64,000 nucleotides of DNA, taken from positions 124,001 to 188,000 of the forward strand of contig NZ_SLZF01000009.1 in assembly GCF_004341515.1 (NCBI RefSeq). Reading direction: 5' to 3'. The notes below the pieces were generated by a model. It saw only the letters and a program-made list of their open reading frames with translations, had not been told where the DNA came from and made no database searches. Both the position numbers and the translations under genes were made by a program. Numbering within the stretch: the stretch's first letter is position 1; every line of letters begins with the position of its first letter. Positions 8,488 through 17,467 of the stretch are shown here, one piece after another. The DNA is from Allobosea sp. BK604. GTDB taxonomy: Bacteria > Pseudomonadota > Alphaproteobacteria > Rhizobiales > Beijerinckiaceae.

Positions 8488-10566
8488 ATGGCGCTTCAGG
8501 ATGCTGCTCCCACCTCATCGCTCAGCGTCGCGGTGGATATCGGCGGCACGTTCACGGACCTTGTCGGCTTCGACGAGGCGACCGGCCGGGTGCTGCAGGC
8601 GAAATCGCTGACGACGCCGCGGGAACTGTCGCAAGGGGTGTGGGACTGCCTCGCGAAGGCAGGCATCGAGCCCCGCGCGGCGCAGAATCTCGTTCACGGC
8701 TCGACGGTCGCCATCAACATCGCGATCGAGCAAAAGGGCGCGAAGACGGCTCTCGTCGTCACCAGGGGCACGCGCGACGTCTACAAGATCGGCCGGCAGA
8801 ACCGGCCTGATGCCTACGACTTCAACTTCAAGAGGCCGTCGCCGCTGACGCCGCGCTCGCTGACCTTCGAGGTGAGCGAGCGCCTGAAGGCGAGCGGAGA
8901 GGTCCTGTCGCCGCTCGATCTGCGGGAAGTGGAGCAGGTCGCCGCGCAGATCCGCGACAGTGGCGTGGCCGCGGTCGCCGTCTGTTTCCTGCACGCCTAC
9001 GCCAATCCCGCCCATGAGATCGAGGCGGGCCGACTCCTGCGGGCCGCGCTTCCCGGCGTCTACGTCTCGCTGTCGCACGAGATCGTCCGTGAATACCGCG
9101 AATATGAGCGCACCTCGACCACGGTGATGAACGCCTATATCGGCCCGCGCACGGCTGAATATGTCGGCCGCATGCAGGACCGGCTCGGGGAGGACGGCTT
9201 CGACGGCCGCTTCCTGATCATGCAATCGTCAGGCGGCGTCATGTCGCCCGAGCACGCCAAGATGCTTCCGGTCGCCATGATGGAATCGGGGCCGGTCGGC
9301 GGCGTCATCGCTGCGGCCGAGATCGGGCGCAGGCTCGGGCTGCCGAACGTCATCACCTTCGACATGGGCGGCACGACGGCCAAGACCAGCCTGATCCAGA
9401 ACGGCGTCGTCTCGATCGCCCAGGGCTACCATGTCGGCGGCCATGCCAGTGGCCATCCCGTGATGTTCCCGGTGGTGGACATCGTCGAGGTTGGCGCCGG
9501 CGGCGGCTCGATCGCCTGGATCGACCATGTCGGCGGCCTCAAGCTCGGCCCGCAGAGCGCCGGCTCCGACCCCGGCCCTGTCTGCTATGGGCGGGGCGGC
9601 GCCGATCCGACGGTCACCGACGCCAATGTCGTACTCGGCCGCATCGGCGCCTCGAGCTTTCTCGGTGGCGAGATGCCGCTCGACGAGGCGGCGGCGCGCG
9701 CCGCACTCGCGGGGAAGATCGGCGAGCCGCTCGGGCTTGAAGCGGCCGCGGCAGCGCATGGCGTCATCCGCGTCGCGATCGCCAAGATGGCACTCGCCGT
9801 GCGCGGCGTCTCCGTGCAACGCGGCTACGACCCGCGCGACTTCGCTCTTGTCGCGATGGGCGGCGGCGGACCGCCGCACGCCCTCGAGATCGCGCGCGAC
9901 CTCGCAATCCCAAAGGTCGTGATTCCCAATCTTCCGGCGCATTTTTCCGCGCTCGGCATGCTGATGAGCGATGTGCGGCACGATTTCGTGCGCACGCATT
10001 ATCGCATCCTGACCGACGCGGACACGGCGGAAATCCGCACGCTCTACGAAGAGCTGGCGGGCGCCGGCGCTGCAGCTCTCGATCAGGCGGGCGTCGAACC
10101 TGGCGTCCGCTCCGTCGAATATTCCATGGACCTTCGCTACGCCGGGCAGGAATTCACGCTGCAGATTCCCGTGAATGCCGATGAGATCGCGCATGGCGAC
10201 ATGGCTGCCGTGCGCCGCCGCTTCGACGACACGCATCAAAACCGGTTCGATCACTCTGCGCCGGACGAACAGGTGGAACTGGTCAATCTGCGTCTGACGG
10301 CGCGCGGAGCGCGGCCGAAGATCATGTTCCCGCGCCTTGCCGCCGCCGACGGCGACGCCCGGATCGGCACTCGTCCGATCGTACTCGACGATCCCGCCAA
10401 GCCGGTCGACTGCCCGGTCTATCGTCGCGAGCGACTTGCCGCGGGCTCGCGGATCGAAGGCCCCTGCGCCATCGAGGAGTTCGGATCGACGACGCTTCTG
10501 TTCGCCGGCGACGTGGCCAGCGTCGCCGAGACGGGCGAGATCATCGTGGAGGTGGCGCGGCCATGA
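8488..10566 (+). CDS. hyuA: Hydantoinase A / 5-oxoprolinase alpha-like subunit
   Basis: 692-aa member of the HyuA/oxoprolinase-A family, ATP-dependent hydrolases of cyclic amides (hydantoins, 5-oxoproline) or carboxylases. The actin-like ATPase signature VDIGGTFTDLVGFDE is near the N-terminus; STVAINIAIEQKGAKTALVVT and VITFDMGGTTAKTSLI follow. The start is ATG 8488, seven nt after GGGGAG; an in-frame ATG at 8473 overlaps that SD. It overlaps hyuB by 4 nt (ATGA), indicating a coupled heteromer. Family members act on several substrates, so the ring compound cleaved here cannot be told from sequence. Confidence 0.9.
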   Translation: MALQDAAPTSSLSVAVDIGGTFTDLVGFDEATGRVLQAKSLTTPRELSQGVWDCLAKAGIEPRAAQNLVHGSTVAINIAIEQKGAKTALVVTRGTRDVYKIGRQNRPDAYDFNFKRPSPLTPRSLTFEVSERLKASGEVLSPLDLREVEQVAAQIRDSGVAAVAVCFLHAYANPAHEIEAGRLLRAALPGVYVSLSHEIVREYREYERTSTTVMNAYIGPRTAEYVGRMQDRLGEDGFDGRFLIMQSSGGVMSPEHAKMLPVAMMESGPVGGVIAAAEIGRRLGLPNVITFDMGGTTAKTSLIQNGVVSIAQGYHVGGHASGHPVMFPVVDIVEVGAGGGSIAWIDHVGGLKLGPQSAGSDPGPVCYGRGGADPTVTDANVVLGRIGASSFLGGEMPLDEAAARAALAGKIGEPLGLEAAAAAHGVIRVAIAKMALAVRGVSVQRGYDPRDFALVAMGGGGPPHALEIARDLAIPKVVIPNLPAHFSALGMLMSDVRHDFVRTHYRILTDADTAEIRTLYEELAGAGAAALDQAGVEPGVRSVEYSMDLRYAGQEFTLQIPVNADEIAHGDMAAVRRRFDDTHQNRFDHSAPDEQVELVNLRLTARGARPKIMFPRLAAADGDARIGTRPIVLDDPAKPVDCPVYRRERLAAGSRIEGPCAIEEFGSTTLLFAGDVASVAETGEIIVEVARP

Positions 10567-12305
10567 GCGGAGGGTCTTCAGTGCTCGATCCAGTCACACT
10601 CGAGGTGATGCGCAACGCGCTCCCCGCCATCTCGGACGAGATGAGCTACGATCTCCAGCGCACCTCCTACAACATGATGATCTACGAGGTGCAGGACTAT
10701 TGCACCGCGCTGCTCGACGTCGACGGCGCGTTGATCTCGCAGAATATCGGCGGAGTCTCGCATTTCGTCGCCGATCTCGGCGCCGTCATCAAGGATGGCG
10801 TCGCCCGCTTCGGGAAGGACGGCTTTTCTCCCGGCGACGTCGTCATGCACAATCATCAGGCGACCGCGGGGCAGCATCTCAACAACGTCGTCATCTACAC
10901 GCCCGTGTTCCACCAGGATCGCCTGGTCGCCTTCGCCGTGGTGCGCGCGCACTGGGCCGATGTCGGCGGTCAATCGACGGGATTTGGCGGCACCGGCGCC
11001 TATGATCCGTGGAGCGAAGGACTTCAGGTCGATCAGCTCAAGATCTACGAGGCAGGACGGCCTGACGAGAAGGTCCTCAAGATCATCCGCGACAACATCC
11101 GCTATCCCGACGCGGCCTTCGGGGACCTGCGCTCGCAGCTCGCGGCGTGCAGGCTCGGCGAGCGTCGCTTCTGCGAGCTGCTCGACCGCTACGGCCATGA
11201 CGATGTGCTCGCGATGATCGCGGCGATCTACGCCGAGACCGAAGCCAAGGCGCGCGCGGCGGTCGCCGAGATCCCGGATGGGACCTATGAGGCCGAGGCG
11301 AAAATGGACGGCCCGCGCGGCACGCCGCCCTTCGAGATCAAGGTGAAGGTCATCGTCGCCGGCTCCGACATGACGATCGACCTGTCCGGCTGCTCGCCGC
11401 AGCGGGAGAATTCAGGCCTGAACAGCCGCACCTATGCCGGCGCCTATATCGCCTACAAGGCGCTGACCGCGCCGATGGAGCCGCTGAACGAAGGCGCGTT
11501 CGGCGGTCTCAACGTCGTTCTCCCCGAAGGCAATATGATGATGGCGAAATTCCCCGCCTTCATGGCGAGCTGGGGCTCGCCCTTGCCGACGGTCGTCGAC
11601 GCGATCTGGCGCGCTTTCGCGGGCGCCCTGCCCGACCGCATTCCGGCGGCTCATTCCGGCTCGCTCGGCGCGCCGTTTGCGCTGTCCGGGCAGGATCCCG
11701 CGCGTGGCGCCGGTTTCGTCGCGCAGAGCATCGAGGCCGGCGGCTGGGGCGGCCGTCCCGATGCCGATGGCGAGGACGTGTCCATGTCGGTTTGCCAGGG
11801 CGACGTGCGCAACACGCCGATCGAGACCATGGAGCTCAAGGCGCCGCTGATGGTCGGCGAGCGGGCCCTGTGGGCCGACTCGGGCGGGCCTGGAAAGTTT
11901 CGCGGCGGCCTCGGCGTGAAGACCACGATCCGCTCGCTGGTCGACGGCCGCTGGAATGCCGGGCCGCCGGGCCATCGTTCCGGTTACGCGCCGTGGGGAT
12001 TGCGCGGCGGCAAGCCCGGCGCGATCGGCTTCACCATGATCCGCGAGCCTGGCGGCGACTATGAGCGCTCGCTGGCGCCGCGCGTGTTCGGACCGGCCGG
12101 AACCGAAGTCATCTACCGCACCTCGGGCGGCGGCGGCTGGGGCAATCCGCTGGAGCGTGACGTCGAGCGCGTGTCGCGCGACGTGCGCGAAGGCTACGTG
12201 ACGCCCGAGCAGGCGCGCGACGCCTACGGCGTCGTCATCGACGGCAGCGGCCGCGTCGACGTCGCCGCCACGCAGGCGCTGCGGGACGGCGCGGAGGTGG
12301 CATGA
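10563..12305 (+). CDS. hyuB: Hydantoinase B / 5-oxoprolinase beta-like subunit
   Basis: 580-aa partner of HyuA. HyuB-family features are the opening LDPVTLEVMRNALPAISDEM, the QNIGGVSHFVADLGAVI segment, and the glycine-rich C-terminal GGPGKFRGGLGVKTTIRSL and TSGGGGWGNPLERD. It starts at ATG 10563 inside the last codons of hyuA and itself overlaps the next gene by ATGA, so hyuA, hyuB and the M24-fold gene are tightly coupled. Together the two subunits should form the ATP-dependent ring-opening enzyme of this locus. Confidence 0.9.
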   Translation: MSGGSSVLDPVTLEVMRNALPAISDEMSYDLQRTSYNMMIYEVQDYCTALLDVDGALISQNIGGVSHFVADLGAVIKDGVARFGKDGFSPGDVVMHNHQATAGQHLNNVVIYTPVFHQDRLVAFAVVRAHWADVGGQSTGFGGTGAYDPWSEGLQVDQLKIYEAGRPDEKVLKIIRDNIRYPDAAFGDLRSQLAACRLGERRFCELLDRYGHDDVLAMIAAIYAETEAKARAAVAEIPDGTYEAEAKMDGPRGTPPFEIKVKVIVAGSDMTIDLSGCSPQRENSGLNSRTYAGAYIAYKALTAPMEPLNEGAFGGLNVVLPEGNMMMAKFPAFMASWGSPLPTVVDAIWRAFAGALPDRIPAAHSGSLGAPFALSGQDPARGAGFVAQSIEAGGWGGRPDADGEDVSMSVCQGDVRNTPIETMELKAPLMVGERALWADSGGPGKFRGGLGVKTTIRSLVDGRWNAGPPGHRSGYAPWGLRGGKPGAIGFTMIREPGGDYERSLAPRVFGPAGTEVIYRTSGGGGWGNPLERDVERVSRDVREGYVTPEQARDAYGVVIDGSGRVDVAATQALRDGAEVA

Positions 12306-13462
12306 TGAGCGCGACATGGATCGACGAGGCGCTGCGGACGCGCTGTCTTGCGCGCCGGCGCGAAGCCGTCAGCGACAGTCTTCGCGCGAAGGGCCTGGAC
12401 GGGCTGATCGCCTATGGCAGCGGCCGACACTCCTTCCTCGCCTCCAACCCTGCCTGGTGGCTGACGGGGCTCCGACAGATCGGACCGCATCTTGCAATCG
12501 CGATCCCGCTGGACGGCGATCCGTTCGTGATCGCCACGCCCGCCTATGACGCCCGGCGCATCGCCGAGCGCATCGGCGATGTCGCGCTGACGGTCGTCGA
12601 CGAGGCGGAGTTCATCGAAACCGTGCGCCGGGAGCTCGATCGGCGCGGCCTGCTCGGCAAGCGCTTCGCGATCGCGGGAGGCGTTCAACCCAGGCGCATC
12701 AGCGAGGCGTGGCCGGCCATGTTCGCGACGCCGCCGCAAGCCGGCGATGCGCTGGTGAGCGACATTGCCAGGATCCGCGACGATTGGGCGATGGCCTGCG
12801 TTCGCCGTGGCGCCGATATCGCGGAGCGAGGCTGGGCCAACGCGCTCACGACGGCGCACCCGGGAATGGCGGAGTATGAGCTCGCTGCGGAGATGGAAGC
12901 CGATATGCGCGCCATGGGCGCCGAGGATAATTTCCAGCTCCTCTCCGCCTCCCAGCATAATCGCGCCGCGCATCGCGCCAGCAATCGCATCCTCGCCGCC
13001 GGCGATGTGCTGCTCGGCGAAGTGACGCCATCGGTCGAAGGCGAATATGTGCAGATCTGCCGAACCGCCGTCTTCGGCGAGCCGACCAGGCTGCAGCAGG
13101 ATACGTTCGCGCTTCTCGACGGCGCGCTGCGGCGCGCCATGGCGGCTGCGAAGCCCGGCACGCCCGCCCGTGACATCGTGCACGTGATGAACGAACCGAT
13201 CATCGCCGCGGGCTATGAGACCTACACGAAGCCGCCCTACATGCGCACGCGTGGCCACAGCATGGCGCTCGGTTCGCTCGATCCCGAGATCGCCGTGGAC
13301 AGCGACCAGATCCTGCTCGAAGGCATGGTCTTCGTGCTGCATCCGAACCAGTACATTCCGGAAACCGGCTATGTCATGTGCGGCGAGCCCGTGCTCATCA
13401 CGCGCGACGGCGCCGTGCCGTTGACCGCCCGCATGGGCACGCTGGACGTCATCCCGGCCTGA
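12302..13462 (+). CDS. M24-fold (creatinase/aminopeptidase P-like) protein lacking metal ligands
   Basis: 386 aa with the creatinase N-terminal domain and the pita-bread M24 domain. The expected metal ligands are altered. The region of the first Asp pair reads LLGEVTPSVEGEYVQICRTAVFG (no DxG...SDxTR), the usual GMVFxIEPG segment is GMVFVLHPNQY, and only the GHSMALGS histidine region and a late GEPVLIT remain. Metal-free catalysis is known for creatinase, so a C-N hydrolase acting on a small amide or amidine product of HyuAB is more likely than a peptidase (inference). It overlaps hyuB by 4 nt; ATG 12302 or 12305 could be used. Confidence 0.8.
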   Translation: MMSATWIDEALRTRCLARRREAVSDSLRAKGLDGLIAYGSGRHSFLASNPAWWLTGLRQIGPHLAIAIPLDGDPFVIATPAYDARRIAERIGDVALTVVDEAEFIETVRRELDRRGLLGKRFAIAGGVQPRRISEAWPAMFATPPQAGDALVSDIARIRDDWAMACVRRGADIAERGWANALTTAHPGMAEYELAAEMEADMRAMGAEDNFQLLSASQHNRAAHRASNRILAAGDVLLGEVTPSVEGEYVQICRTAVFGEPTRLQQDTFALLDGALRRAMAAAKPGTPARDIVHVMNEPIIAAGYETYTKPPYMRTRGHSMALGSLDPEIAVDSDQILLEGMVFVLHPNQYIPETGYVMCGEPVLITRDGAVPLTARMGTLDVIPA

Positions 13463-13473
13463 AGGAGGCGGTC

Positions 13474-14616
13474 ATGCTTTCGCTCGAACCTTCGATCAAA
13501 CGCGGCCTGACCTTCTGGGACCGCGCGCTGCTCTCGGCCGACGAATTCGACGAGCGCGTGCGGCTCGTGCGGGAGGAGATGCGACGGCGCGGTCTTGCCG
13601 CCCTCGTCATCGCCGGCAACATGTATGAGGACGAGGATCTCGTGTTCCTGGTCGGCTACAATGTCGACGGCGTCTTCGTTCTGCCGGCGCAAGGCGAGCC
13701 GGCGATCTTCACCAATAGCGGCAGTCGCGAAAGCTTCTTCCTGCGCGAACTGACCTGGATCTCCGATCTGTCCCATCGCGGCGCGCAGACCGGCGCGGCC
13801 GTCGCGGAGACGCTGAGGAGCCGCGGGGTGACGAGCGGCCGGATCGGCGTCGCCGGCCTGCAGGTCCTCGCCGCGCAGCCTTACAATGATCTCGTCCGCA
13901 ATCTCGCCGCCTACGAGATCGAGGATTTCACGCCGGCCTATCGTGCGTTGCGCGGGACGTTGCGCCCCCGCGAACGCGCCGCGCTGCGCGTCGCGCTCGG
14001 CATGGCGGACGCTGCAGCGATCGCGGCCGAGACGCTCTACGCGGCTGGCGCATCGAATGCGAGCGCGGTCATCGAGGCCGAGCGCGTCGCGCGCCGCGTC
14101 GGCGCCTGGGACGTGCGCATCCTGTCGAATCTCGACGGCGGCGAATTGCGCCCGTTCGAACGGCTGTCGGACGAGAGGCACGACCCGTTCCTGATGTGGA
14201 TCGCGACGCGCTACCAGGGTTACTGGGCCGCGCGCGCCGTCAACGCGCCGGCCGATCCCGAGAGCGAGGCGGCGCGCGCCGTCGCGGCCATGGTGGCTGC
14301 GGCGCGCCCCGGCGCGACCGCCGGCGAGATCGCCGCAGCGGGCCTCGCCGGCTTGAGCGAAGCCTCCCGCCGGTCCGCCCTGGCTTACGGCTTTGGCGGC
14401 GGCGTTGGCCTCGCCATGGACGGGCCGCCCTTGATCCGCCCCGACAGCCGCGACGGTCTCGCACGCGGCATGACCTTGTTGCTGCATGTCTTCGCCGAGG
14501 GCGGCGAGCGTCCGTCGCTGGCCGGAGCAATGATCGAGATCGAGGCTGACGGCGCGCGGCCGGTGGCTGCAGTTCCCGCGTCCCTGCCGCCGATGACGAC
14601 GGCGGCCCGCGCGTGA
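13474..14616 (+). CDS. Second divergent M24-fold protein of the hyu operon
   Basis: 380 aa, distantly related to the preceding gene: an N-terminal creatinase-like domain (RLVREEMRRRGLAALVIAGNM, then FLVGYNVDGVFVLPAQGEP) and a degenerate M24 domain. The motif that normally contains the ligand histidine (GHGIGLDxHE) is GGGVGLAMDGPPLI, and I see no DxG...D motif. It is therefore probably non-metal or non-catalytic and could pair with the upstream M24 protein. The start is ATG 13474, with AAGGAGG 7 nt upstream. It lies 11 nt after its neighbour and its stop overlaps the GTG start of the PrpD-like gene. Confidence 0.72.
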   Translation: MLSLEPSIKRGLTFWDRALLSADEFDERVRLVREEMRRRGLAALVIAGNMYEDEDLVFLVGYNVDGVFVLPAQGEPAIFTNSGSRESFFLRELTWISDLSHRGAQTGAAVAETLRSRGVTSGRIGVAGLQVLAAQPYNDLVRNLAAYEIEDFTPAYRALRGTLRPRERAALRVALGMADAAAIAAETLYAAGASNASAVIEAERVARRVGAWDVRILSNLDGGELRPFERLSDERHDPFLMWIATRYQGYWAARAVNAPADPESEAARAVAAMVAAARPGATAGEIAAAGLAGLSEASRRSALAYGFGGGVGLAMDGPPLIRPDSRDGLARGMTLLLHVFAEGGERPSLAGAMIEIEADGARPVAAVPASLPPMTTAARA

Positions 14617-15914
14617 TTGTCCGGGACTGGGCGGACGAGTTCGTCGAGCGGGCGCCACCGCCGGCAGCGCAGGTCGACATGCGCGTCGCCGACATCGCGA
14701 TGGCCTTCTTTGCGGGTTGTGGCGCCAGCGAGGCCAGGTCTCTCGCCAAGGCTTTCCGCGACGACGAGGCCGCAGCCTGCGCCGCAATGGTTCGTCGCAC
14801 CGAGTGCGACGATATCAATGTCGGCGCGTGCATCACGCCGGGCTCGGTGGTGGTGCCGACGGCGTTGGCCGCGGCCTGTGAAAACGCGGCATGTGACAAC
14901 GATCTCTCGCTTGAGCGCTTCGATCGGGCTGTCGCTGCGGGCTACGCCGTCGGCCTGCGCCTGGCGCGCGCGCTCGGCGGCGTCGCGGCCCTGAGCGGCG
15001 GCATCTGGCCGACATGTTTCGCGGCACCGATGATGGCGGCCGCGACGGCCGCGGTCGCGCGCGGGCTTGATCGCGACGGCATTGCGTCCGCCATCGCGCT
15101 CGCCGCCGCACGGGCCGGGGGGCGCGTCGGGCGACCCGCCGGTGCGCCATCGGGACGCTGGTGGGCGTTTGGAGAGGCCGTCGCCTCAGGCTGCCGGGCG
15201 ACTGAGGCCGCGGCGCACGGATTCCAGGGCGATCCAGCGCTCATCGGCCGCGACTGGCTGGCCGCCATCGGCGATCCCGCCCATATCCAGCCGGACGCCC
15301 TGAAGGCGTCGGAAACACACGAACTCTCCGCCACCGGCTTCAAGCCGTTCATCGCGGCGCGCCAGACCATCAACGCAGTGGTCGCATTCCAGCGCATCCT
15401 CGCAAAAGGCGTCGCGCCGGAGAGCATTTCACGCATCGACATCGGCGTGCCCACCGCGAACGCCGCGATGGTCGCTCGCCGCGCCACGCCAGGCGAGCGC
15501 CTGAGCACGATCGCCGATATGCATGTCCAGATCGCCGCGGCCGCGCTGCGGCCGGCCCTGCTCTACTCGGTCGAACGCGACGGCGAGCCCGCCGCCGATC
15601 TGCTCGCCTATGCCGAACGGATCCAGATTCACGCCGATGCGGAACTTGACCGGTCCATGCCGGAGGTCTGGGGCGGGCGCGTCCGCGTCCAATCCGGCGA
15701 CCGCGCCCTCGAGGAGCTCTGCCTCGCCGTCGACGGCGATCCCGGCCACGGAGACGCAACGGCGATGCTGCGCGCAAAGCTCGCGCACCTCGTGCCGATC
15801 ACCGATCGACCGCTCTGCGCGGCATTTCTGGAGCCGGCAAACGATGAGGCGCGGCGCGCGCGCCTGATGACGCTCTGGCGCGCGATGCGCGCGCGGCTCG
15901 CCGACGCCCCCTAA
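14613..15914 (+). CDS. MmgE/PrpD family protein
   Basis: 433-aa MmgE/PrpD-family protein. The family includes 2-methylcitrate dehydratase, cis-aconitate decarboxylase and iminodisuccinate epimerase, that is, lyases and isomerases of polycarboxylates. Family features are the helical N-terminal half with GYAVGLRLARALGG...GIWPTCFAAPMMAAATAA, the KASETHELSATGFKPFIAARQTINAVVAFQRI segment (metal-free active site region), and a small C-terminal domain. It starts at GTG 14613 within the stop of the previous gene, the last gene of the hyu operon. It probably processes the carboxylic acid released by the upstream hydrolases (inference). Confidence 0.82.
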   Translation: MIVRDWADEFVERAPPPAAQVDMRVADIAMAFFAGCGASEARSLAKAFRDDEAAACAAMVRRTECDDINVGACITPGSVVVPTALAAACENAACDNDLSLERFDRAVAAGYAVGLRLARALGGVAALSGGIWPTCFAAPMMAAATAAVARGLDRDGIASAIALAAARAGGRVGRPAGAPSGRWWAFGEAVASGCRATEAAAHGFQGDPALIGRDWLAAIGDPAHIQPDALKASETHELSATGFKPFIAARQTINAVVAFQRILAKGVAPESISRIDIGVPTANAAMVARRATPGERLSTIADMHVQIAAAALRPALLYSVERDGEPAADLLAYAERIQIHADAELDRSMPEVWGGRVRVQSGDRALEELCLAVDGDPGHGDATAMLRAKLAHLVPITDRPLCAAFLEPANDEARRARLMTLWRAMRARLADAP

Positions 15915-16018
15915 AGCATTTTCGAGCGAAGCGGGTACCGGTTCCCGTAAAGAAAATGCGTCGAAACAAAGAGATAGAGCATTGTCTTCACGCGAAGCGG
16001 GATCCACTTCGCTCGTCA
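15913..16018. repeat. Copy 1 of the ~105-bp AGAGCATTT palindromic element
   Basis: Directly after the PrpD-like stop codon. It carries AGCATTTTCGAGCGAAG, then TACCGGTTCCCG, AGAAAATGCGTC and AAACAAAGAG, followed by a second, inverted part ending CCACTTCGCTC. The same element recurs at 41.05, 41.84, 43.93 and 53.68 kb. Its position just past gene ends suggests a mobile, non-coding palindromic repeat. Confidence 0.85.
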
Positions 16019-16020
16019 TT

Positions 16021-16074
16021 GCGAGCACCCGGGTCTTGGCGAGCACCCGGGTCTTGGCGAGCACCCGGGTCTTG
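16021..16074. repeat. Three perfect 18-bp tandem repeats inside a REP-like palindrome
   Basis: The unit GCGAGCACCCGGGTCTTG occurs three times without a mismatch. It sits just inside the left arm (TCATTGCGAGC) of a REP-like element whose inner arms are GCGAAGCAATCCAG (16102-16115) and CTGGATTGTTTCGTCGC (16138-16154). Slippage on a REP element is the likely origin. Confidence 0.85.
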
Positions 16075-16101
16075 CCTTTGGCAAGCCCGAGTACAGGCTC
16101 C

Positions 16102-16154
16102 GCGAAGCAATCCAGGAGCGGCAGCGCTCTACGTCTGCTGGATTGTTTCGTCGC
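16102..16154. repeat. REP-like inverted repeat (GCGAAGCAATCCAG ... CTGGATTGTTTCGTCGC)
   Basis: The arms at 16102-16115 and 16138-16154 are complementary except for small differences. This is the type of GCGAAGCAATCCAG palindrome scattered through Bradyrhizobium and related genomes. With the 105-bp element and the tandem repeat it fills the 309-bp gap between the two convergent genes; nothing else is seen in that gap. Confidence 0.7.
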
Positions 16155-16223
16155 TTAAGTCCAACGACGGCTAGCGCATCGGCCCGCTTGCGGTCTTTGG
16201 AGAAAGCCGATGCTCTGGCGTTC

Positions 16224-17258
16224 TCAGGCTGCGGCGCTGGCGATGGTGCTCGCGGGCGCGTCGCGCAGATTGAGAATGCGCCGCGCATTATCGTAGAACA
16301 GCTTCTGCTTTTCGCTCGGCGACAAGTCCAGTTCGCCAAGCAGGCGCAAGGTCTCGGACGGCATCCAGCATGGGTAGTCGGTGCCGTACATCACGTTGTC
16401 GATGCCGTAATATTCGATGGCGAACTTCATGCCGGGGCTGTGGGGCGACACCGTGTCGGTGAACATCCGTTTGATATAGGTGCTCGGCGGATGCGGCAGC
16501 CCGACGCGTGCGCCGTTCTTGTCGATCCGTCCCGACTGGTAGGGCAGCGCGCCGCCCGTGTGCGACATCACGACCTTCAGCGTCGGGTGGCGCTCCATGA
16601 TCCCTGAGAAAATCAGGCGCGCGGCAGCGACGCTGACCTCCATGACGCGGCCAAGGGTCAGGTGCAGCGCGCCGCCGTAACCTTCCAGGACATCCTGGAA
16701 CACGGCATCCGTCGGGTGGATGAACATGGGAATGCCGAGCTCGGCGACGCGCGCATAGAAGGGCTCGAGACGGTCCGCATCGATGCGCGGATCGTTGCCG
16801 ACGCTTCCGGGAAGGTTGACGCCCATCAGGCCGAGCCGGCCGACCGCGTCGTCCAGCACCTCGATCGCGACCGCCGTATCCGTCAGCGGCACGGCCGCGC
16901 TGGCCCAAAGCCGGCCCGGATACCGCCGCTGCGCTGCACTCATCTCCTCGTTCCAGAGCAGCGCGTGCTCGCGCCCTTCCTCGAGCGGAAGATCGGAGAA
17001 ATGGATCGAGAGTGGCCCGACCGAGCAGACGACGTCCACGCGATGCCCCAGGCCGTCCATATAGGCGAACTGCCGCTCGAGATCGAACCATTCAGGCTCG
17101 AGATTGAGGAGGCCGGTGGCGCCCTCCTTGCGCCGATAGTCATAGCCGCCATCGGCATTGCGCGTCACGCGGGGATAGACGCTTCGCTTCGCGAGCATCT
17201 CGAAGAACGCGCGTGGCCAGTAGTGAAAATGCGAGTCGATGATGTGCATTCTTGGCAT
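16224..17258 (-). CDS. Amidohydrolase-family protein (ACMSD-like)
   Basis: 344-aa metal-dependent amidohydrolase of the ACMSD / gamma-resorcylate decarboxylase group (amidohydro_2). The metal HxH is at the very N-terminus (IDSHFHYWP); then FIHPTD, the histidine of KVVMSHTGGALPY and the aspartate of YGTDYPCWMP follow. These are the expected ligands and catalytic residues. It ends with the standard SEKQKLFYDNARRILNL helix. The start is ATG 17258 (MPRMHIIDSH); an alternative is ATG 17249. It converges on the hyu operon and may decarboxylate or hydrolyse a pathway intermediate (inference). Confidence 0.85.
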   Translation of the reverse strand: MPRMHIIDSHFHYWPRAFFEMLAKRSVYPRVTRNADGGYDYRRKEGATGLLNLEPEWFDLERQFAYMDGLGHRVDVVCSVGPLSIHFSDLPLEEGREHALLWNEEMSAAQRRYPGRLWASAAVPLTDTAVAIEVLDDAVGRLGLMGVNLPGSVGNDPRIDADRLEPFYARVAELGIPMFIHPTDAVFQDVLEGYGGALHLTLGRVMEVSVAAARLIFSGIMERHPTLKVVMSHTGGALPYQSGRIDKNGARVGLPHPPSTYIKRMFTDTVSPHSPGMKFAIEYYGIDNVMYGTDYPCWMPSETLRLLGELDLSPSEKQKLFYDNARRILNLRDAPASTIASAAA

Positions 17259-17467
17259 TCCGATCCAGATCGCACCTTCTGCGGCGAGTGCGTCCGCGAC
17301 AGGCCGCAGCCTATGCCGGCGCAACCAGGGTTTCAATGCGACCGCGCTGGGCCCTGCGATGTTTTTGTCCGTAAGGCCCGACGTTTAACGAAGGTGAAGC
17401 CCTGGCGCGCACCGGCCGGAAGCGGCGCGGGGACGTCAACCCGACACCAGCCATCCGGTGCCGCGCG

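Noticed and set aside
16021..16074. CRISPR-like array
   Set aside because: The 18-bp units are directly adjacent without spacers and sit within a REP-like palindrome; no cas genes are present.
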